Of a stretch of DNA of 64,000 nt, positions 27,001-42,000 are shown piece by piece (within the stretch, counting starts at the first letter, position 1; each line of letters opens with the position of its first letter). The DNA comes from Thiorhodovibrio winogradskyi (GTDB lineage: Bacteria; Pseudomonadota; Gammaproteobacteria; Chromatiales; Chromatiaceae): the NCBI RefSeq assembly GCF_036208045.1, contig NZ_CP121472.1:4971531-5035530 (forward strand). Reading direction: 5' to 3'. The notes beneath the pieces are model-generated. The model saw only the letters and a list, made by a program, of their open reading frames with translations, made no database searches and had not been told where the DNA came from. Both the position numbers and the translations under genes were made by a program.

Positions 27001-30000
27001 GGCGGCGCCGAGGTCTATGCCAATGCCTATGTGGACCTGAAACTGCCCTGGCCGGTGGGTACCGTCACCCTGTTCGATGCCGATCTGTTCCGTACCGAGT
27101 TGTTCAGCTTCGACTACAACGCCCCCTTCGTCAGCCCGACCCTGGCCGAGCTGCAGGGCTCCACCCTCTACATCAACGCCGGCGTGGATGCCCACAAGCG
27201 TGAATACTTCAATACCCAGGACGGCGACGAACAGTTTTATCTTTACGGCTCCGGCGGCACCGTCGGGGTCGAGTTCGATGGCTGGTATCAGGAATTTACT
27301 GGCGTTACTCATGTGGTGGTCACCGACATGGGCGCCGGCAACGACCTGCTGGATGCCTCGCGCCTGTCCGATGTAACGGTTTGGGCCGATGGCGGCAGCG
27401 GTAACGACACCCTGATGCTCGGCAGTGCCGGCGGCACCCTCTATGGCGGCGCGGGCGATGACATCTTGCATGGCCATTCAGGCAAGGATTTCCTCTACGG
27501 CGACGCCGGTGATGACAAGCTCTACGGCTACGCCGGTGATGATGTGCTCGACGGCGGCGCGGGCAATGACCACCTCTTTGGCGGTGATGGCGATGACCGC
27601 CTGACCGGCGGCAGTGGTGATGATTACCTGGATGGCGGCCTCGGCGCCGATACCTTCGTATTCGCCAGTGGCTTCGGCCTGGACCGCTTCAGCGACATCG
27701 GCGGCGACACCCGCCTCGACTTCTCCGCCTTCGACAGCGCCATGGCCCTGAATGTCAGCCGCTCTGGCGTGACCGCCTCGTCCCTCTTCGGCGATGAGGT
27801 GCGCACCGGCGCGGCCCGGGTTACCGAGATCATCCTCGGTAGCGGCGATGATCAGGTGCGGGTCAACAGCTTTGCCGACTATGCCGTCACCATCAGCGAC
27901 ACCGGCGGCAACGACGACTACCGGGTCAAGCTGGACAAGGCCGATGCCGCCCTGCCCACCGGCACCCTCAACATCATCGACCAGTCTGGCAGCTTTGATG
28001 AGCTGATCGTCGAGCAGAATTTCCTTGCTAGCCCAGTGCAACTGGCCGAGGGCCAGGTGCTCAATGGCCGCGAGATCATCAACTACAACAGCGGCGTCGA
28101 GCGCCTGACCCTGACCGGCGCGGCCGCCAGCTACGACGCCAACGCCATCCGCCTGTTCGGCGGCGCGGTCAGCTTGACCAGCAAGGATGCCGCCGCTACT
28201 GCGGACCTGGGCGCGGTCAGCCTGCGGGTGATTGCCGATCGGATTGACTACGATGTTGCGGTCAAGGCCGGGAATTTCATTCTGGATTCTTACCAAAGCC
28301 TGGATATCGGCCACCAACTCACCGCCATCAACAACGGCTACATCGACCTGCGCAGCTACGGCGATGCTGCCGACATTCTGCTCAATGCCGACCTGCGCGT
28401 CTCCGCCGGCGATACCGAAAATGGCGACGGCAGCGGCTGGTTGCGCCTGACCAGCGCCAACGGTGCCATTCGCAATCCCGGCAATGCCATGATCCTGGCC
28501 TCGGGCTCGACCCTGCAACTGCGCGCCCACGAAAGTATCGGCAGCCTCGCCAACCCGCTGCTGACCACGGTGGCGCGCCTGACTGCAGCCACATCCACCA
28601 GCGGCAGCGGCGATATCGTCGTCACCGAGACCGATGACCTCATCATCGAAACCCAGGCCAGCCTCATCGACGCCGAAAACAGCGGCTTTGTCGTCACCCC
28701 GGCCAATGGCGAGAACTGGTGGGAGAATGTCACCACTTGGGACAACGCTGTCTCGGCGGATTGGCTGGATCTGATCCAGACCCGCAGGCCGGGCTTCATG
28801 GGTCGTGATGACTTCGGCATCGAGATCGGCAACGGTGATCTCCATTTGACCTTGCTGGCACAGGACGCCCTGCTCACCCTGGCATCCGGCGACATTCACG
28901 CCCTGGCCAGTGGCGCCAATATCACCCTGACCACCGATGACCTGGATTTCACCTCCGGCGAAGACCAAATCATCGCCAGCGGCGATCTGCGCATCCAGGC
29001 CAACCAACTGGTATGGCACTATCTGCTGGGCGGCGCTGCCGAGGTCACCGCATCCGAGGCGGAAATCGACCGCGCCTTCCATCTGACAGCCATGGCCATG
29101 GGTATGCGCGACTTTGCCGCCCTGGCCGATGGCTTCAACTCCATCACCATCGGACGGCGCGATGCCGGTAACACCATGGTCATCGGCGATATTTTCGACA
29201 TCAGCGCCATCAAGATGACCGGGGCTGATCCCGCCGACCCCAGTGATGACCTGCCACGCAGCGCCAATGCCGAGCTGACCGACCGCACTCTTTTCCTGTC
29301 CGACGACCTGCAGGTGAAAGGCGATGTGCGCGCCTCCGGCAATATTCTGGAGTTGGAGGCGCAGACCCTCTCCATCGGCGCCAAGAACACCCATAATCCG
29401 CTGGGCCTGCCCGATTCCGGCCTGGCCGCCGACACCCTCATCATCCGGGCCGACGACCAGCTGCATATCGGTGGCTGGGTGCTGGCCGATAGGCTGGTGG
29501 ACATCGAGGTTACCGCCACCACCGGCGTCAATCCCACTGACACGGACCAATATGTCACTCCGCCCAATGCGGTGACCAGTTTGCTGACCGATCTGACCAG
29601 CCGTATCGAGTCTCTGGATGCCGGCAGCGAGATTCGTATCGACCTCAGCCACGGCGCCCAACTAGGTGGCTGGATCGAAGCCCATGGCGCCAACTCCCTC
29701 ATCGACATCCAGGCCGGCGGCGATGTGCTGCTGAATGAAGGCGCCAGCCTGGTGGCGCGGGATGCCGAGGCGCTGATCTCCGTCACCACCCAGGGCCTGC
29801 TGGCCATCAACGCCGGCTCTGCGGTCAGCGCCGGTATCGCCTACAACCTGGTGGACGATGTACCTGTGCCCTATGTCACCGGCGCGGGGGCGGATATTGT
29901 CCTCTCCTCAGTCAATGAGATGCTCATCTCCGGCGCTGTTGGCACTGCCGATGGTCTGAGCATCAGCTCCGGCAGTGCCAGCCGTGACAACGAGGCGTTT

Positions 30001-33000
30001 GGCGATCCTGCAGACGACAGCTACCTGCCGCAATACGCCATCTACAACAAAACCGCCTATTTCAATTTGTTGCCAACGGATCATTACCTCAGGGTCCACG
30101 CCGGCCAGTACGGCCTGCTCATTGGCGGCACCATCGTCTCCCTCGGCGAGAACACCGAGCTTCTGCTTTCATCAACGGATGATCTGATCCTGCGCGGCAA
30201 TGTCAGCGCCACCGGCAGCGGCTCCAGCATCGCCATCCAGTCCGACATCTGGACCTATCTGGAGGGCAATATCCTGGCCGATGCGGGTATCCGCATCGCC
30301 GGCGGTATGGCGCTGGACGGCACGGATTTGAACGGCGCCGATGCCTATGGCAGCAGCGTCCATGTGCATGGCACCTCGACAGTCCGCACTACCGGGGCCG
30401 ATGCGGATATCCTGGTGCGCGGCAGTCAGGATGTGGACCTGTTCGGCGTGCTGGTGGCCGGCGGCATCATCGGTGAAAACGGCGTCACCTGGACCGGCGT
30501 CGGCGCCGATCTGAGCGTGACGGCGGGCTCCCAGTTGCTGGTGGACACCGGTCTGCTGGCCGCCGGCAATGTGACCGCTCAGGGTGGCACGGCCAATGCG
30601 GGTGACAATGATCTGAGCCTGCTGTTTACCACCGCCGGCGGCGCCACCGCCCGAGGGCTGGACGGCATCGGCGGCAACCTAAGCCTCGCTGCCGACGGCA
30701 ACATGGAGATGATGGGTACGCTGCTGGCCGGTGGCTCCCTGGTGCAGACCTTTGACGCCGACGGCAATCTGCTCAACCAGAGCGTCGATTGGTCCGGCAC
30801 CCTGGGCACGACGAGCATCAACACCCTGGGCCAGGCATTCATCGGCGGCAACACGGTCAACAGCCAGGGGCAGCCGACGGTCACCGGCGGCTACATCTAC
30901 TCCGCCAGTGATGTCAGCATCAGCGGCGGCGCCAGCGCCGACGGCAACGGCGTCATCATCCAGGGTGCCTCCGAGGTGGTGGTGAACCGCGCCGATGGTC
31001 ATATCCAGGTGAATGCCACCCAGGATGCCCTGATCGAAGGCCTGCTGCTGGCCGGCGGCGAGATCATCCAGATTCGGGATGCCGAGGGCACCTATCAGGG
31101 CCGCGACATCCGTACATTCGGTGGCGCCTCCACCCTGACCATTAGTGCCGAGGATCAGATTCGCATTGGCGTGGGGCTGGCCGCCGGTCAGTCCATCAAC
31201 CTCATTGGCGGCGATGATTCCTCCGGCACCAGCATCATCCTCTACGGCTCGGCCATGCTGGAAACCTGGATGGAGAACTCCAGCATCAACCTCAACGGAC
31301 CGGGCCGGATAGACATCCTGGCGCCCGGCCACACCAATGAGATCCTGGCACAGGGCTGGCCGGTCAATGCCGCCGGCAAGCTGACCCAGGATGTGACCCT
31401 GGATATGCTTATCGATCAGGTCAGCCATAAGATTTCTGCCTCGGTGACCCTGACCGTCGCAGACACGGCTGATAACAGCAGCCTCAACGACCTGCTGACC
31501 GATCTGCAAGCGGCACTGGAAGGCGCCATCTGGCTGGTGTCCGCCGCCAATGAGGCATCGCCTTTTAGCAATGGCGAGACCTACAACGACTTTGCCGATG
31601 GCCCCGACCTGCAAATCAAACTGCGCGATGGCCGTCTGAATGTCACCGGCCCCTACAGCTTCAGCCTCCTGGACAGCTCCGTCAATGCCGATCAGCTTGG
31701 TCTGAGTCTCGTCGGCGGCAGCCTGGAATCTGGCCTCTATTACGCCATCGACGCCCGCGCCGCCGGCAGTGTGGTCAACATCGGCGCGCCGGACGGCCCC
31801 AATGCCAAGCTCTACATCGCCGGCAAGGTCATCGCCGACAGCGCCATCAACCTCCATAGCGGCGTTTCCCCTGACGGCAAGGACATCGAACTGGATGCCA
31901 CCGGCGTGCTGGAGACCCTCAACGGCTCCATTGCCTTCGATGCCGGGGTCAATGGCCTGATCGTCGGCGACATCATCGCCGGTGGTATCGGCTCGGATGT
32001 CATCATCAACTCCGCCACCTCCCTGACCATTCAGGGCCGTATCAGCGCCTATGATGATGTCATCCTCAGTGCCGGCACGGTCGAACAGGCCAATGCCCTG
32101 AGCCTGAAGATCGACAACACCGCACGCATTTTCTCTTTCGGCGGTGGCGGCAGCCTCAGCCTCAGCGGCGCCAACGAGGTGGTCATCGACGGGGTGGTGG
32201 GCACCGATTCCACGGCTCTGGCCGGGCTGGAGATCAGCTCCACCTTTGGCACGGTGACAGTGACCAAAGAGTCCGGCTGGATCAGCGCCGATGCGCCCCT
32301 GACCCTTCGTGGTGTCAATATTGACATGGCCGGCGTGCTGGAAAACAGCGCCCTGGATGGCGCGGGCATCGAGGTGTTGCTGGATGCCAGCGACACCCTC
32401 AGCGTGCGCGGCAGCATGACCGTCGCCGGCGACCTGCGCCTGAATGCCGGCACTTGGGTTGAAATCTATGATGCCGCCATCGCGGTCACGGGCGCCGATG
32501 CCACTCTGGAGGTCTTCTCCGAGGGTGATATCCTCACCTCTGCGATGGCTCTAGCCGAAAACCATGCGGCTCTGGATGACGGCCAGTCCTACCACCAGGG
32601 CGCCACCATCCAGGGCACCGGGCTGGTGCACTTTAGCGCCGCCAATCTGCTGGAAATCGGCTACGCCACCCTCATCGGCAGCAACGCCGCTGGCAGCCGG
32701 ATTCTGCTGGAAGCCGACACTGCCCGCATCCTCGGTGATGTGCTGGCCGGGGCCGATGTGGCCAGCGGCGCGGCGGTCTGGACCGTCAACAACGCCACCC
32801 TGGATGTCGATCTAACCAACCAACTGGTCATGGGCGGCGACGCCTTTGTCATCGACGGCAGTACCACCAGTCTGCTAAAAGTAGGCGGCACTCTGCGCTC
32901 CACCGGCGATCTGTCCATCAGCGTTACCGGCGGCAGCAACCCCGTCTCCATCAGCCAGAACAGCCTGAGCGCCATCATTGCCGATTCCACCGGCGGCGGC

Positions 33001-36000
33001 GCCCTGACGCCAGCCGTTGCGCCGAGCGACATTAGCATCCAGGCCGATCAGGGGATAAACCTCTACGGCTATGTGCAAGCGGATCAAACTGGAGCCGAGG
33101 TCAGCATTCAGACAAATGATGCCCTGCTCATTGATGGCATCATCGAATCCGGTAGCCGTCTGGTGCTGGCTGCCGACAGCGTCCTGGTTCAGCCCATGCA
33201 GTATGAAAGGGATGGTACCGGCCTCTGGTTCCTCGATGAGGACGGCCGCCTGATGGACGCCCAGGGCAACCTGGTGGATGTGAACGGCGACTATGTGGAT
33301 GAGAATGGCCTTGCCTCTGCCGAGCCAGTCAGCGGCGGTCAGCCGGTGCGCCTCTCTGGCGGTATTCTCAACACCCAAGCCGGCGGCAGTATTCAGATCA
33401 GCGCAGTCAACGGCATTCATCTCAACGGCCAGGTGGGCAAGCCTATCATCGTTGGCGATACGGTCAGCGTCAATGTGGATGAAATCCAGGTCAGCTCCAG
33501 CTTCGGCGCCATTGGCGTGGCCGGGCTGGTTCAGGCCAATCAACTGATTCGCTTGGTCGCGCCCAACATCCATGTCACCTCCGGCGGCACGGTCAAGACC
33601 CGGGGCGAGAGTGCCAGCATTCGCCTGGATGCCAGCGGCAATGTTCTGGTCGCCGGCAATACCGGTCAAGGGGATGCGGAAGTCACCACCAGCGGCTTGC
33701 TGCACATCAGCGGCGGCAATCTGCAACTGGACGGCTCGGTCAATGCCTATGGCGATGCCGACTCGCGCCTGCTTATCAACGCCGGCACCAGCCTGACTGT
33801 CACCGGCGTGCTGACCTCGACAGGGGTGGCCGATATCCGCGGCGGCGTCGATCTGAGCCAGGACGACGCCGTGCTGGAGGCGGCCAGCGTCGCCGGTGCC
33901 GACCTCGATCCGGCGCTGATCAGCATTAGTGGCCAGGGTGGCATCCTGGTAGAGGGTGAGCTGAACCTGATCACCGGCGGCGATCTCAGCATCCAGTCCA
34001 CCGCCGAGCTACAGGACGATCAGCTCAGCCTGCTGACCCCCATCATCTCCACCGAGACCATCACTGTGCAAGTGGTGACCGGCTACCAGCAGGTGGCCGA
34101 CGGCTTCATTACCGTACCCAAGGTGAGCTGGGTCACCACCACAGTGACCGAGCAGACCGGCACCGAGGAGGTCAAGGCCGGCATCCGCTACCACAGCATG
34201 GATGTAACCCTGGTGCAGGAGGGTTACTACAACGGCAGCATCTTTAGGGAATGGTTTGTCGAGGGTGTGGATTACCACAACAACCAGGTGAATTGGGCGC
34301 TGACCGGCGCCGCCAACCCTGGCACGGGCTACAAGCCCTTTAGCGACCTGAACGACCTGCAACGGGCTGCCGTTCTCAAGCATCTGGGCTACAAGGAGGC
34401 CTATAGCTTCAGCTACAGCAATCCCTTGTTACACCAGGTCATCAACGGCAATCCGACCCAGCAGGCTTGGAGCCCGGACTGGGCCGGCAATGCCAATACC
34501 TGGCAGAACATCCAGGTCGCTGGCTGGGAGGACAAATATATCCTTATGCCCACCGGAGCGGCGGCCGATGTGTTGCGGGTGGTGAGTCAGGGTGAGGCCA
34601 GTGTGGGCTTTGAGGATGTGGGAGAGTACCGCGACCTTGCCAAGGTGCTTTATACCCAGGACAAATCAAGCCATACCTATAGTAGCGGAACCTATTTTTA
34701 TAAAACCGATCTTGATAGCAGTATTGGCCGTTGGGATATTTCCTATAACGGCAATGGGCAGCGCGAGTATGCCGTAACCGACGGTAGAACAGGCGGCAGC
34801 ACAGTTTCCCATAGCTATTTGCCAGCTTGGTATTATGCGTCAGATGCGGGAAGCTTCTATGACAATCCCACTACGGGCGGGACCGGAACCGGCCGCTATG
34901 TGCTGGTCCCGGATGGCTATTTGAATACCACGGCTAGCCTGACCGGTGAAACATTGGTTGGCACTCAGACGCTCAAGGTAGGCGAGCACTACGATAAGTG
35001 GTTTGATGTCTCTGTGGTATGGAACTATACCTGGCACGATATAGATACCGAGGATGGAGCGGAGGAAGAGTGGGCCATAGGCCAAGCTGGTCTGGCGCCA
35101 GATGTTAATGCGCGTAAACACTATTTCTGGGAGGGTGCTGGCGACGGAGGCTATTATTACCATAACCATACGCTTTACTCGGGCAGGCTCCAGAATGGGA
35201 CCCAGCTCTATCTCTTTGCCAACTTTCGGGAAGATGATGCCGCCTGGCCGTGGGAGCGTAATCCCCCCTGGTCGTTTGATCCGGCCGATGACGTGTTCAT
35301 TGATGCAAGTGAATGGATCACGATTCCGGAAAATAGTACTATCACAAGAACTTATACAAGTCCTGGTAATGCTGAGATTAGATACACCATCTCATCCAGC
35401 TCCGTTTGGGTCAAAGGATATGATATCAACGAAACATTCAGGAACTACAGCTACGACTGGACCTCTACCTGGACGGATATATTCGACACCCGCAAAACCC
35501 TGAATTACGCCTACACTAGCGACACCACAGATATCTTTGAGACCCGACCGGTATTCAACAGCTATGATGTCAGCACCAAGGTGGTGCAGGAACAGCAATA
35601 CACCATCTGGCGTAACGAGCCCATCTTTAGCGACCAGTTTATCGATCGCTCCATTCGCACCTATGACCAGAGCGATGTGGGCTATGGCAAATTCGAGAAC
35701 GATGCCCTGCGCGCCGGCGGCGATATCCGCATCATCACCGGTGGCGATACCTCGGTCAGCGGCCTGATCACCGGCAGCGGCGCGGATAGCGATATCCATA
35801 TCAGCGCTGGCGGCGACATTCGCATCACCGGCGAAGTGCCCGATGGCGCGCCTGAAGGCACCCTAGCCGCCGAATCCCTGTTACTGACCTCCGGCAACAT
35901 TGTTCTGGATGCCGTCGGCAGCCTGACCATCGGTGATGCTGGGGCGCTGGAGACCGCCAGCGGAGGCATCGGCCTGACCGCCGGCGCCGGCCTGACGGCG

Positions 36001-39000
36001 GAAGGTCATCTGAGCGCCGCCGGCGCCATTGACCTGGCCGCACAGGACGACATCGGCCTGGGCTCCGAAATCACCAGCGCCGGTTCCATCAGCATTCGCG
36101 CCGGCCTGGACGGCAGCGGCGGCATCAGTGGCAGCGTCGAGGCCCTGCTGCACAGCACAGGCCTGGGTTCCTCCATTCAGCTCAGCGCAGGCAGCCTCTC
36201 GGGCGATATCAGCCTGGTCGGCAACTCGCTGACGGGCGACAACCTGAGCCTGACGGCGAGCGCCGGCGCGGTGCACCACAGCGGCGGCCTGCTCCAGGGC
36301 AGCGACCTGACCATCAGCGCCCGCGACGGCGTCAGCGCCCTCACCAAAGTCGCCAATCTGGAAGCCATCAACAGCGGCAGCGGCGGCATCCGCATCGACA
36401 ACCAAGGCGAGCTGAGTATCAGCAGCCTGGACACCGGCAGCGGCGCCATCGACCTGACCAACTATGGCGCGGTGACGGCGGGCGCCCTGCGCACCGGCGG
36501 CCTGACCGATGCCGATGATATCGCCGTGCGTATCTACAACGGCGGCCTGACCTATACCACCCTGGAAACCGGCCTGGGCGGGCTGGGCGATATCAGCCTG
36601 GAACTGCAAGGGGCCCTCACCAGCACCGGCGGCGCCCCCCTGATTCGCGCCGATGAACTGACCATCGATCTGCCCGGCGCCATCACCATCACCACCGAAA
36701 TCAACAGCCTGATCGCCCGTTCCTATGAGGGCGGCGATGTCAGCATTGAGGACATCAGCAGCAATGGGCTGAACGTCCTGAGCCTCATCGTTGCCGAAGG
36801 CGACCTCAGCCTGATGGCCGCTGGTAACCTCGGCCTGCAATCGGTCAACCTGCTCAGCGAGCGGCGTGACGCCGGCATCAGCAGCGGAGGCAGCATCACC
36901 GGCCTGGCCAACGGCACCGAGCCTAACCTGATTGCCGATAGCCTGATCCTGGCGGCCCAGACCGGCATCCATGCCCTAGCCACCCAGACCAATGAACTGA
37001 CCTCAGTCACCACCAGCAGCGGCGGCATCGCCATCAGCAACCGCGAGAGTGCTGAGGACGACATCGAGGATCTCTTTGTCCGTTCGGTCAGCGCCGCTGC
37101 CGGCGATGTGGTTATCAGCAGCGACGGCAACCTGGTGGTGCGCGAGGTGCAGGCGACCGGCGCGGGCGCGCTCCTGTCCCTGACCAGCACCGCCGGCAGT
37201 CTCATTATTCGTGATCCGGCAGTGGAGGGTGGTCTGGGTATCGATGCCGACAACATCCTGCTGGACGCCCACACCAAACTGGACCTGGAAGTGCAGGTGG
37301 ACGCCAGCCAGTCCCTGACTTTGCGCACCGGCGAACGCTTCACCCTGTTGACAGATCAGGCCTACGGCGCCCAGGACATCCGCATCGAGTCCGACGACAC
37401 CGTGGAGATGGGCGGCAATTTGGTCATGGGTAACGGCTCCCTGTTCATCGAGTCGGGGCGCAATATTCTGCTCGACGGCACCATCTCCGCCAGCGGCGGC
37501 GGGGAGTTGGGCAGCCTGGAGCTGGTCACCACGGGCAGCAATCCGCTGGTGGTGTTCGATACCGATCCGCTGTTTGGCTTTGAAATCTATCGGGATGCCA
37601 ACGGCAACGAGATACTGCGCAACGACGCCGACGGCAACTACTACATGACCGCCAAGAATGGCCTGTTGGCCCATTCCAGCCTCTTCTTCCCGGATACGGC
37701 GGGCGCGGCGGCCCAGTCCATTATCGCCTTCTCCGCCAATGCTGATGGCAGCGGAGATCTGTTTGACATTGATGGCAATGCCATCGACGCCTCCCGCGTC
37801 ACCATCCTCGGGCGCGGTTATTTCGAGGTGAGCATCCCTGATCCGAGCAGCCTGGAACGCCAGTTCCGCCTGCTGGAAAGCAGTGAGATTCGGGTGGACC
37901 TGGGCAACCAGAGCTTTGGCCAGATGCGCCTCATTGCGGGTGGTAGCGCCGGCGTCATTGATCTCAATGCAGATCAGAACCTGGATCTGAGCGGGCACAG
38001 TCTGCAAGCCAGCGGCGAGATCAGCCTCGACACGACGGGCAGCCTGACCCTGGGCGAAGGCTCCCTGGGCGGCTACCAGAACAATCTGCCGGAATTCATC
38101 AACCTCAGCGCCGGCGGTGACATCCGCATCAACCAGAGCCTGGCGGTGGAAGATGGGGTTCGCTACATCATCGAAGCCCCCTACGCTGTCGATGGTCGCA
38201 TCAGCCTGGACAGCGGCGGCGCCATCTCAATGGGCAGCACCCTGTATCGCCTCACCGGTACCGAGATCGACGCCAGTGCGCAAAGCGGCATCAGCCTGAA
38301 TACCGATGCCGAGCGCATCAGCGCCAACCTCAGCGGCTCCGGCGCCATCGGCCTGACCGATGCCGGGGCAGTGACCGTTGAGCAGGCGGTGATTTCCGGC
38401 AGTGGCAATATCAGCCTGTCCGCCCAGTCCGATCTGGAACTGCTGGATGTGCAAATCCGCACCGATGCGGTGGGTAACGGCGTCAATGCCAGCAGTGTCG
38501 GTGGCGATATTCGCATCGACCTGATCGATGCCGGACGCACCAACGGCCAGGTCTTGCTCACGGCCGCCGGCAAGATCGTCGAGGTGCAGCCCGATGATGC
38601 CGATGTGGATATTCGCGCTCAGTCGCTGATGGCCATTTCGGACAGCGACCCGACAGCGACATTGTTTGACCTGGAATATGAAAGCGATACCGCGCAGATC
38701 GGCCGTCCGACCAACCTGGAACTCACCTACACCGGCGATCTGGCGCTGACCGGCAGCTATGTCGGTTATGCCGAGATCAATGTCACCGGCACCCTCTATC
38801 TGGATTCCTTCAGCGCAGGCTCTTACATCAACGCCACCGCCACCGGGGGTATTGTGGTGCGGGGCAATGCCCTTGAGAGTGGCGGCAGCGTCACTCTCGA
38901 GAGTAACGGACTTCTTTTTGAAAACGTGGTGAGGGTCTCAGGCACCACCCTCGACTTAGATGCCGGCAGCGGCATTATTACCCTGGCGGACGGATCAGAA

Positions 39001-42000
39001 CTGATCAGCACCACAGGGTCGCTCAACCTCGGCGCCGATGGCGACATCCTGGTGTCGAATCTCAATTCAGCCTCAAGCGTCACGCTGAATTCCCGCACGG
39101 GCGCCATCCGCGACAACACCCTGGATGAGAATCCCAATATCACGGCCACAGGTCTGATCAGTCTCACCGCGGCCACAGGCGTTGGTAGCGGCACCACCGA
39201 TGGCGATGTCGACATCCAGGGTGCAGTGACGGCAACCACCCAGAGCGGGGGCATCTATCTGGAAGACCCCGATGACATGGTGCTCGGGGCTATCACCGCC
39301 AACACCGGCAACTTGGTCCTCGCCAGCGGTGGCGATCTGACCCTGGATGGCGATCTGACCGCTAGCAATGGCGATCTCAGCCTTACAGCCATTGGCGCCT
39401 TCAGTCAAAATGCCGATATCAGCGTCAGCGGCAGCGCCGACATCACCAGCCTTGGTGCCACCCTGACCGATAACATCCAACTCAGCGCCGCCAGCCTCAA
39501 TCTGGATGCAGGCAGCGGCAGCCTGACCATGCAGACTGGCTCGACGCTTGCTGCCAGTGGAAACATGGCCCTGACAGGGGATGCCGCCATCCGTCTGGCG
39601 AATGTGTTGGCGGACTCCAACCTCAGCCTCGACACCACCGGTTCGGTCATATTGGATGGTACCCAAACGATTCTCGGCACAACCGATATCTCTGGCCAGA
39701 GCCTGCAACTGCTCGAAAACAACAGTCTGACCCTGGCCAGCAGCAGCTTCAACGGCGGCAGCGCCTTTGCCGGCAGTTTCAGCATGGCTGCAAACAGCCA
39801 GATCACCACCGGCGCTGACTTCAGCCTGGCTGCTGAAGGCATCGACCTGGCGCTGAATTCCAGCATCAGCGCCGCCAGCCTCAATCTGGATGCAGGCACA
39901 GCCGACCTCTCAATGGGAACCGGCTCCAACCTCACCAGCACTACCGGCACCATGACCCTGAAGGCAGACGGCGCCCTGGACCTGGCCAGTCTGACCATCG
40001 CCGCCGACTTCAGCAGCCAAGGCGGTGAAACCCGCTTCAGCGAAGCCCTAACCATCGGCGGCAACGGCCAAATCACGAGCAGCGCCGGCGTCACCCTGGC
40101 CGATGCCATGACCGTCAACGGCAACCTGTACCTGGATGCCAGCGGCGCCTACACCCAAGACAGCACCCTAAGCGTCGGCGGTGATCTGAGCTTAAGCCTT
40201 GCCGGCTCCTATAACCAAGAAGCTGCTTTGACTGTTCACGGTAACTTCAGTCTTGCCACCCAGGGCAGCTACTCGCAAAACGCCAACGCCAACATCACCG
40301 GCAGCGCCGACATCATCAGCCTTGGCGCCACCCTGGCCGATAACATCCAGCTCAGCGCCGCCAGCCTCAATCTGGACGCGGGCACAGCCGACCTCTCAAT
40401 GGGAACCGACTCCAACCTGACCAGCACCACCGGCACCATGGCCCTAAAGGCAGACGGCGCCCTGGACCTGGCAAGCCTGACCATCGCCACCGACTTCAGC
40501 AGCCAAGGCGGGGCGACCACCTTCGGCGAAGCCGTCCAGATAGACGGCAACGGCCACATCACCAGCAGCGCCGGCGTCACCCTGGCCGATGCCATGACCG
40601 TCAACGGCAACCTGTACCTGGATGCCAGCGGCGCCTACACCCAAGACAGCACCCTAAGCGTCGGCGGTGATCTGAGCTTAAGCCTTGCCGGCTCCTATAA
40701 CCAAGAAGCTGCTTTGACTGTTCACGGTAACTTCAGTCTTGCCACCCAGGGCAGCTACTCGCAAAACGCCAACGCCAACATCACCGGCAGCGCCGACATC
40801 ATCAGCCTTGGCGCCACCCTGGCCGATAACATCCAGCTCAGCGCCGCCAGCCTCAATCTGGACGCGGGCACAGCCGACCTCTCAATGGGAACCGACTCCA
40901 ACCTGACCAGCACCACCGGCACCATGGTCCTAAAGGCAGACGGTGCCCTGGAGCTGGCCAGTCTGACCATCGCCGCCGACTTCAGCAGCCAAGGCGGTGA
41001 AACCCGCTTCAGCGAAGCCCTAACCATCGGCGGCAACGGCCAAATCACGAGCAGCGCCGGCGTCACTCTGGCCGATGCCCTCACGGTCGACGGCAACCTG
41101 AACCTGGATGCCAGCGGCGCCTACACCCAGGACGGTGCTTTGACTGTCGCCGGTGACCTGACCCTGACCACGGGCAGCAGCTATCTCCAAAACGCTGAAA
41201 CCGAAGTCGGCGGCGATTTCAGTTTGAGTGCCGATGGCCTCTACACCCAAAACGCCAACACCAGCATCACCGGCAGCGCCGACATCACCAGCCTTGGCGC
41301 CACCCTGGCCGATAACATCCAGCTCAGCGCCGCCAGCCTCAATCTGGATGCGGGCACAGCCGACCTCTCAATGGGAACCGGCTCCAACCTGACCAGCACC
41401 ACCGGCACCATGGTCCTAAAGGCAGACGGCGCCCTGGACCTGGCAAGCCTGACCATCGCCACCGACTTCAGCAGCCAAGGCGGGGCGACCACCTTCGGCG
41501 AAGCCGTCCAGATAGACGGCAACGGCCACATCACCAGCAGCGCCGGCGTCACCCTGGCCGATGCCATGACCGTCAACGGCAACCTGTACCTGGATGCCAG
41601 CGGCGCCTACACCCAAGACAGCACCCTAAGCGTCGGCGGCGACCTGACCCTGGCCACGGGCAGCAGCTCTACCCAAAACGCTGAAACCGAAGTCGGCGGC
41701 GATTTCAGTTTGAGTGCCGAGGGTCTCTTCACCCAGAACGCCGATACCAGCATCACCGGCAGCGCCAACATCACCAGCCTTGGCACCACCCTGGCAGATA
41801 ACACCCAGCTTAGCGCCGCCAGCCTCAATCTGGATGCCGGAAGCGGCCCCATCACCATGGACACAGGCTCTGAACTCATCACTACCAGTGGTGATCTGAA
41901 CCTGAGCACAACGGGCACCCTGACGTTGGCCGGTCTGAGTGTTGCCGGAGACTTCAGCAGCCAAGGCGGTGAAACCACCTTCGGGGCAGCCGTCACCATC

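Noticed and set aside
21271-29661. Long minus-strand open frames opposite the giant gene, for example 27478-29661 and 26041-27477
   Set aside because: They follow the codon structure of the GC-rich plus-strand gene, have Gly/Val/Ala/Asp-biased low-complexity sequence and no recognisable domain or start signal.
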